A stretch of DNA of 64,000 nucleotides, from contig JAJFHU010000045.1 in the NCBI GenBank assembly GCA_021775455.1, positions 41,924 to 105,923 on the forward strand. The letters run 5' to 3'. Source of the DNA: Hyphomicrobiales bacterium. GTDB taxonomy: Bacteria; Pseudomonadota; Alphaproteobacteria; Rhizobiales; Rhizobiaceae. The stretch's first letter is position 1. Every line of letters starts with the position of its first letter. The translations under genes and the position numbers were made by a program. Of this stretch, positions 61,995-64,000 are shown one piece after another. Below the pieces are notes generated by a model. It had not been told where the DNA came from. It searched no databases and worked only from the letters and a program-made list of their open reading frames with translations.

Positions 61995-63773
61995 TCAAGC
62001 ACCGGCTTGTGGTTTCATGTCCTTTGGATCAATTCCGGCAACCGCAACAGGTGCTTTCATTGCATCACGGCGGAACGGTTCACCAAGCTCCTGATTAATC
62101 AAGGCTTCGATGAAGGTGGTAACGCCATTCTTCATCTGGTCTTCAACCGCTTGGTCAAGAGCAGCAGTAAGTTCTTCCATGGTGCGAACCTGAACGCCCT
62201 TGAGGCCGCAGGCATCTGCGATCTTTGCGTAGGACACATCTTCATCCAGCTCGGTGCCAACGAAGTTGTCAGAATACCAAAGCGTTGTGTTGCGCTTCTC
62301 GGCGCCCCACTGGTAGTTGCGGAATACGACCATGGTAATTGGCGGCCACTCGTTGCGGCCAACTGCCGTCATTTCGTTCATGGAAATTCCGAAAGCACCG
62401 TCACCGGCAAAGCCGACAACAGGAGTATCAGGATTAGCAATCTTGGCACCAGCAATCGCCGGGAAGCCATAACCACAAGGACCGAACAAGCCGGGTGCCA
62501 GATATTTGCGACCCTGCTCGAAAGTTGGATAGGCATTTCCGATTGCGCAGTTGTTGCCAATGTCTGAAGAAATGATGGCGTCCTTGGGAAGTGCCTGCTG
62601 AATTGCACGCCAAGCCATGCGCGGGCTCATCCACTTTGGCTTCGCATCTCGCGCACGTTCGTTCCAGTTTGTGCCTGGATCGTCATCTTCATGATCCATG
62701 GAAGACAAAGCCTGAAGCCAGGAAGAACGGGTTTGGTGAATAAGGGCTTCGCGATCCTTGCGGCCCTTGTCACCGGCATTTGCAGAAAGCTTTTCAAGAA
62801 TTTGCTCTGCAACCATTTTTGCATCAGCCTGGATGCCAACAGCAACTTTCTTGGTAAGGCCAATGCGGTCACCATTGATATCAACCTGGATGATTTTTGC
62901 ATCTTTCGGCCAGTAATCGATACCGTAACCAGGTAATGTGGAAAACGGGTTAAGGCGTGTACCCAGAGCCAAAATTACGTCAGCTTTGGAGATCAGTTCC
63001 ATGCCTGCTTTCGACCCGTTGTAACCAAGCGGACCAGCGAATAGAGGATGTGAACCTGGGAATGCGTCATTGTGTTGGTAATTACAGCAAACTGGTGCAC
63101 TCAGCTTTTCTGCAAGAGCTGCGGAAGCCGGAATGCCGCCGGAAAGTACAACGCCTGCACCATTCAGGACAACCGGGAATTCGGCGTCTGAAAGCAGCTG
63201 GGCTGCCGCATTGATTGATTCTGCGCCGCCAGGAGAACGTTCCAGCCTGACGATTTGAGGTAGTTCAATATCGACAACCTGCGTCCAGTAATCACGTGGT
63301 ATGTTAATCTGTGCCGGACCAGAGCCGCGCCATGCTTTTTCGATTACCCGGTTCAGCACTTCGCAGATACGGGTAGGATCACGAACTTCTTCCTGGTAGC
63401 AAACCATGTCCGCGAAAAGGCGCATCTGTTCGATTTCCTGGAAACCGCCTTGACCGATAGTCTTGTTGGCAGCTTGGGGAGTAACAAGAAGAAGCGGTGT
63501 GTGGTTCCAGTATGCAGTTTTAACCGGCGTCACAAAGTTGGTGATGCCGGGACCGTTTTGGGCAACCATCATCGACATCTTGCCACTTGAACGGGTGTAC
63601 CCATCTGCCATCATGCCGGCGTTGCACTCATGAGCGCAGTCCCAAAAAGTAATGCCTGCTTTGGGAAACAAGTCGGAAATTGGCATCATCGCAGAACCGA
63701 TAATCCCGAATGCATGTTCAATGCCATGCATTTGCAACACTTTAACAAAACCTTCTTCAGTAGTCATTTTCAT
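61995..63773 (-). CDS. xsc: Sulfoacetaldehyde acetyltransferase
   Basis: This thiamine-diphosphate enzyme cleaves sulfoacetaldehyde with phosphate to acetyl phosphate and sulfite. From ATG 63773 (AAGGG upstream) the protein has 592 residues and begins MKMTTEEGFVKVLQMHGIEH, the typical Xsc N-terminus. Further family segments are GIIGSAMMPISDLFPKAGIT, the Glu in DCAHECNAGMMADGY and the ThDP-metal motif VGFAGDGAFGISMNEMTAVG. The product sulfite would need a dehydrogenase or exporter not seen here. Sources of sulfoacetaldehyde (taurine, isethionate) lack their own dehydrogenase or transaminase genes in this window. Confidence 0.95.
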   Translation of the reverse strand: MKMTTEEGFVKVLQMHGIEHAFGIIGSAMMPISDLFPKAGITFWDCAHECNAGMMADGYTRSSGKMSMMVAQNGPGITNFVTPVKTAYWNHTPLLLVTPQAANKTIGQGGFQEIEQMRLFADMVCYQEEVRDPTRICEVLNRVIEKAWRGSGPAQINIPRDYWTQVVDIELPQIVRLERSPGGAESINAAAQLLSDAEFPVVLNGAGVVLSGGIPASAALAEKLSAPVCCNYQHNDAFPGSHPLFAGPLGYNGSKAGMELISKADVILALGTRLNPFSTLPGYGIDYWPKDAKIIQVDINGDRIGLTKKVAVGIQADAKMVAEQILEKLSANAGDKGRKDREALIHQTRSSWLQALSSMDHEDDDPGTNWNERARDAKPKWMSPRMAWRAIQQALPKDAIISSDIGNNCAIGNAYPTFEQGRKYLAPGLFGPCGYGFPAIAGAKIANPDTPVVGFAGDGAFGISMNEMTAVGRNEWPPITMVVFRNYQWGAEKRNTTLWYSDNFVGTELDEDVSYAKIADACGLKGVQVRTMEELTAALDQAVEDQMKNGVTTFIEALINQELGEPFRRDAMKAPVAVAGIDPKDMKPQAGA

Positions 63774-64000
63774 GATTGTAACCCTTGGCAACAGTAAAAC
63801 AGATTTCGTAGTTCAAAGAAGCAACCGACATATTCGAAATAACCTGTCGGGCTTCGTGACTAGGGTCAGGACCCGTTAATTAACGTAAAATGGCGCATGA
63901 CATGACGAGAAATACGAGGAAAAGCTTGAAAAGCGGGGTTTATCCCCCGGCTGAGAGCTTTGACAAAGTAGTTCGAAGTCATGGTACGCGTCCTCTGGAT
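63774..64000. promoter_or_regulatory. xsc upstream region and right window edge
   Basis: The region upstream of xsc holds a 6-bp dyad CCGACA/TGTCGG (63825-63830 and 63845-63850), which may be an operator. It also holds the palindrome GGGTCAGGACCC at 63862-63873, the reverse complement of the one at 47897. An open frame from ATG 63890 runs off the edge (37 codons) without a recognisable domain. The xsc promoter should lie here. Confidence 0.4.
63862..63873. repeat. GGGTCAGGACCC palindrome shared with position 47897
   Basis: This 12-base near-palindrome occurs in reverse orientation as GGGTCCTGACCC at 47897-47908; the shared core extends to 14 bases including the flanking TA. Both copies are intergenic. 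Terminal repeats of insertion elements can look like this, but no transposase is visible in the window. Confidence 0.55.

Noticed and set aside
63930..64000. GGCTGAGAG near the right edge, resembling the conserved box of a TPP riboswitch
   Set aside because: The other conserved TPP parts (ACCC and the GAACCTGAT-type segment) are missing, and the next gene upstream on the minus strand (xsc) is in the wrong arrangement.
63890..64000. Open plus-strand frame running off the right edge
   Set aside because: Only 37 codons, no domain recognised, and it lies in the xsc promoter region; too little to call a gene.

Overview
The window looks like a chromosomal segment of a heterotrophic alphaproteobacterium, probably marine. 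This is inferred from gene families (PuuD-type urate oxidase, TRAP transporters, the BDAG sarcosine oxidase order, the Anbu operon, Xsc-Pta) and from medium GC. No rRNA, tRNA, CRISPR array, intact IS or phage gene was seen. The organism itself is not identified.

Layout. (1) 1-14.6 kb is a purine catabolism island. A LysR gene cut by the left edge diverges from a tight plus-strand run puuD-uraH-xdhABC, a four-gene BMP-type ABC importer and guaD. An 8-oxoguanine deaminase gene converges on guaD. (2) 14.6-23.4 kb encodes, on the minus strand, an N-formylglutamate-amidohydrolase-like enzyme, a TRAP transporter (dctQ, dctM, dctP), a glutamine-synthetase-like ligase, an aldehyde dehydrogenase and an iron alcohol dehydrogenase, with a divergent RpiR regulator. 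This is a plausible gamma-glutamylated amino-alcohol pathway. (3) 23.4-27.4 kb is the Anbu operon: proteasome-like Anbu, transglutaminase-like protein, alpha-E protein and circularly permuted ATP-grasp. (4) 27.5-29.9 kb holds a divergent enoyl-CoA hydratase / aldehyde dehydrogenase pair around a cluster of TGTCGA half sites. (5) 29.9-36.3 kb has sarcosine oxidase soxBDAG and a creatinase-like pita-bread hydrolase. (6) 36.4-47.6 kb is a set of amino-acid and betaine-type enzymes: an ornithine-cyclodeaminase-like protein, a histidine-ammonia-lyase-fold protein lacking the MIO cofactor motif, a lone NnrD, an enolase-superfamily dehydratase, a GMC oxidoreductase, an amidinohydrolase, HutU and two LysR regulators. 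(7) 48-55.4 kb has a dimethylglycine-dehydrogenase-like flavoprotein, a secreted vWA protein, a TPR-sulfotransferase and a protein of four tandem outer-membrane barrels. (8) 55.7-64 kb has CsaA, a GntR regulator, an SLC13 permease, a small hypothetical gene, a class V PLP enzyme, and pta and xsc for sulfoacetaldehyde breakdown.

The genes fit a cell scavenging dissolved organic nitrogen and sulfur: purines, methylated amines and betaines, histidine-like compounds, amino alcohols and C2 sulfonates. The most unusual items are the MIO-less ammonia-lyase homologue at 37473-38957, the four-barrel protein at 52988-55351, the gamma-glutamylation cluster at 14632-22391, and a GGGTCCTGACCC palindrome found in opposite orientations in two intergenic regions.
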